Assembly: GCA_026421205.1 (NCBI GenBank)
Contig: JAPKBM010000003.1
Coordinates: 1 to 64,000 of the forward strand
Direction: 5' to 3'
Origin: Planctomycetota bacterium
GTDB taxonomy: Bacteria; Planctomycetota; UBA1135
Length of the DNA stretch: 64,000 nucleotides
Below, piece by piece: positions 61,656 through 64,000 of the stretch (within the stretch, counting starts at the first letter, position 1; every line of letters begins with the position of its first letter). Under the pieces are notes generated by a model. That model saw only the letters and a list, made by a program, of their open reading frames with translations. It was not told the DNA's origin and did no database searches. The position numbers were made by a program, and so were the translations under genes.

Positions 61656-62491
61656 ACCGAAATTTTATATTCGCCGGCAGGGAGATTTGGGAAAAAAAGT
61701 GTGCCCATTTCATCGACCCAGTGATCCGGCATTTCCGCGGGTGGATGAGTTCGGCGTATGGACGCCAATTCATTGGCCGGTAAATCCCTGAGCGAGAGTG
61801 GCCAGCTTTCAGTGGGGATGGTGATGGACGTACCCATTTTTTCAAGGTCCGCCGTGCCAATTTCCCAGGCATCGGCCGACGGGAACCCAGGCGCGTAAAC
61901 GGCAAGGTTGAGTGGGATTTCTGGAAGTGTTTTGAAAACAGCAACTCCATTTTGATTCGTCCACGCCATCCAAGGGGGTCCATCGGCCTTTGCGGTGAGA
62001 AGGGCATCCTGAACAGGAGGGACCGTTTGGACAGTGACGTTCCTTTTGCGTAATGTGAGCGGATATTGGGGTAGGGCTTTCTCTTTGAGTGCCGTGAACT
62101 CCAGACCACCTAAAGGGAAGGCGTCGGCTGGGCCGAAATGGAGGAGTTCGTGGTGTGAGAGAGACGCCATCAAGTGAACGGGGCCGTGGGCTTGAATTAA
62201 AAATGTTGCTTTGCCATGAACATCTACTGCTGCGCGGGCGAGTTCGGGTTGAAGGAGAACAGCGACGGCGTCAGAGGCGGGATGACCGAAAGAGTCTTTT
62301 AAGGAAACCGTGATTATTTGAGGTGGCGAATGAGGAGGCTGAAGAAGTACGGAACTCATGGGCACGGAATCATTTTGTGTCACTTCTGGTTGAGTTGTCA
62401 AAAAATGACCAAGAAGGACTGCGATGGCAACGCCTATGAGGGGATAAAGTAGCCAGCGCCAGGGCCCTTGAATTCTTGGAACAAGGCTCAT
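61595..62491 (-). CDS. membrane-anchored regulatory-like beta-sandwich protein
   Basis: N-terminal TM (WLLYPLIGVAIAVLLGHFL); GKATFLIQAHG.. / GEYKISVQGMSISVKLP; overlaps neighbour by 4 nt. Confidence 0.6.
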   Translation of the reverse strand: MSLVPRIQGPWRWLLYPLIGVAIAVLLGHFLTTQPEVTQNDSVPMSSVLLQPPHSPPQIITVSLKDSFGHPASDAVAVLLQPELARAAVDVHGKATFLIQAHGPVHLMASLSHHELLHFGPADAFPLGGLEFTALKEKALPQYPLTLRKRNVTVQTVPPVQDALLTAKADGPPWMAWTNQNGVAVFKTLPEIPLNLAVYAPGFPSADAWEIGTADLEKMGTSITIPTESWPLSLRDLPANELASIRRTHPPAEMPDHWVDEMGTLFFPNLPAGEYKISVQGMSISVKLPDDVLSGTNR

Positions 62492-64000
62492 GGTTTTTCT
62501 TTTTTAGACTCTTTCTTTTTCTCTTTAGATTCCTTTTTCTCCCGCCTCTGCAAGTAAAATGTTTCCTCTAGGGTTGAATCTGCGGTGATTTGAATGGGGA
62601 TGTTTCGCAGATTCCAATTCCCCGAGTCAAGCCGCAAAGTCCAAAGGCCTGCAACTACGTTGTCAAAATGAAAGCTCCCATCTCTTTTGATGGAAGTCCA
62701 GAAGGAATCAAGCCCTTCCGAGGTGCTCGCCGGCATTAGGCGAGCATATCCTCTTGCCGGTTGATCTCCTTTTTCTGTGGCGCGCAAGGAAAAGCCACGA
62801 AATTCTCCCGTTTGAATGGAGAAATCCACGATTTGTTCTTCACCCGGAGGCAAATCAATCTGAACGCGAGACAAGCCTTTTGGAGGTTCATTCTTGCGGC
62901 TCCCAAAGCCATGGCCTGGGTAGGAATTACTTTGAGTAAGGATTGCCCAGTATTCTCCAGACAGTACCCCAGATAATTGATACCGGCCTTGGTAGTCGGT
63001 CGTTGTGCTTCGGAACCCGCCGAGGTCGAGTCTTATGTTGTTGATGGAAAGATCTTCGTCACGAAATCCAGATTCTTCTGGAAATAAACTAATGCCAAAA
63101 TTGGGGGCGGGCAATCCATTTTGAAAGACGACACCTTGAAGCGACCCTCGACCTTCAAGCATGAGCTCTAGGATGATATTTTGAGATTCACCTTCAGAAA
63201 GTTCCACCGTTTGAACTGGAGTCAAGCTTTCTTGGGAAGGAAAAGACTGGCCAAAAACGTGTTCGGTGACCGCATCCACTTCGCGAGTACGGATTTCATA
63301 GTCAGCGGGAGGGAGGTTTTGAAAGAGGAATCGACCATTTCCTTGGACGCGCACTTCTACTTCATCCATTTCCGATGCTTGGATATAAACGCGTAATCCA
63401 TGAAATGCGTTGATGTTCCCGAGGACTTCTCCTTCAATGGTTGCTGGATGAAAGAGTTGGATATCCGTTTCCCATGCTATGCCGTCGGAAGTTTCGAAGT
63501 CCTCACTTTTTCCGGGTGCAGTTCCTTTGGCATATGCTTCTACACGCCAGAGTGCAGAAGGAGCTCCTTGAAAGGTGAAGCTTCCATCGGCCGACGTCCT
63601 TGTGCTTTGATAGATTTTCCCTGGAGCTTGCCATGTGATTTGACTCGTTGTTCCGTTTCCGCCGGGACGACGATAAAGTCGGCGTAAATGAACTTGCGCT
63701 GCGGTTGCGGGCGAACCATCGGGAAGGAGCACTTTCCCCGAAATTCCGCCGGCAACATCGAGATGAAGATTGATTTCATTGGGAATACGGCTGGGCCCTC
63801 GGTCCATGCGAAAGCTACTGGAAAACGTTGCGCCGTGGTCTGGGTGCCAGGCGGAAAGCCGGAAGCGAGAATCTCCTTTTCCCGTCATGATGGGAAGCAA
63901 AGAATAAGATCCGTCTTTCGACGTTGAGACGGTTACGAGAGGTTCGGACTGTCGCGGGTCAGCCCGACGGTCTCTGGATTGCTCCAGGCTGAATAAACCA
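62488..64000 (-). CDS. carboxypeptidase-regulatory-like repeat protein, partial (extends past window)
   Basis: Frame stays open to base 64000 (GLFSLEQSRDRRADPRQSEPLVTVSTSKDGSYSLLPIMTG...); repeated GxVLxDGSPATxAQV / TSADGSFTFQGAP. Confidence 0.75.
   Translation of the reverse strand, partial: GLFSLEQSRDRRADPRQSEPLVTVSTSKDGSYSLLPIMTGKGDSRFRLSAWHPDHGATFSSSFRMDRGPSRIPNEINLHLDVAGGISGKVLLPDGSPATAAQVHLRRLYRRPGGNGTTSQITWQAPGKIYQSTRTSADGSFTFQGAPSALWRVEAYAKGTAPGKSEDFETSDGIAWETDIQLFHPATIEGEVLGNINAFHGLRVYIQASEMDEVEVRVQGNGRFLFQNLPPADYEIRTREVDAVTEHVFGQSFPSQESLTPVQTVELSEGESQNIILELMLEGRGSLQGVVFQNGLPAPNFGISLFPEESGFRDEDLSINNIRLDLGGFRSTTTDYQGRYQLSGVLSGEYWAILTQSNSYPGHGFGSRKNEPPKGLSRVQIDLPPGEEQIVDFSIQTGEFRGFSLRATEKGDQPARGYARLMPASTSEGLDSFWTSIKRDGSFHFDNVVAGLWTLRLDSGNWNLRNIPIQITADSTLEETFYLQRREKKESKEKKKESKKEKP

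Noticed and set aside
61595-63900. Frameshifted single gene split into 61595-62491 and 62488-63900
   Set aside because: The downstream ORF begins with its own TM anchor after an ATGA overlap, so two genes in an operon is more likely than a frameshift.

Overview
Gene-dense bacterial chromosome segment. It is most consistent with a Planctomycetota-like lineage (inference from the Gyr[14 protein letters not shown] motif, a SMUG1-type glycosylase, many secreted or lipoprotein genes, and a shared C-terminal domain). I find about 47 protein-coding genes, tRNA-Asp(GTC) and tRNA-Val(TAC), several intrinsic terminators, and no CRISPR array, IS element or prophage. Recognisable genes: ribBA, mrp, queC, mazG, thiI, dsbD-like, dapF-like, gyrA, glpK, xth, a SMUG1-type UDG, icmF, a merR-type regulator, nth, ugd and ggt. 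The rest are mostly secreted or membrane proteins. Signals most worth following: (1) CGTCGGC/GCCGACG occurs about 60 times by hand count, far above composition-based expectation, in both orientations and several reading frames. (2) A two-gene unit at 29855-32135: the first gene has a signal peptide followed by an in-frame UGA and a SECIS-like hairpin; the second starts at TTG 4 nt after the first gene's stop and carries a perfect terminator-like hairpin plus T7 inside its signal-peptide codons. (3) An orphan structured RNA candidate at about 52058-52197 whose terminator arm can pair alternatively. (4) A membrane-anchored protein with a stand-alone UDP-glucose dehydrogenase C-terminal-like domain near ugd. 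(5) A squalene-synthase-like (probably active-site degenerate) / UbiA / epimerase operon. (6) A shared C-terminal domain on three secreted proteins.
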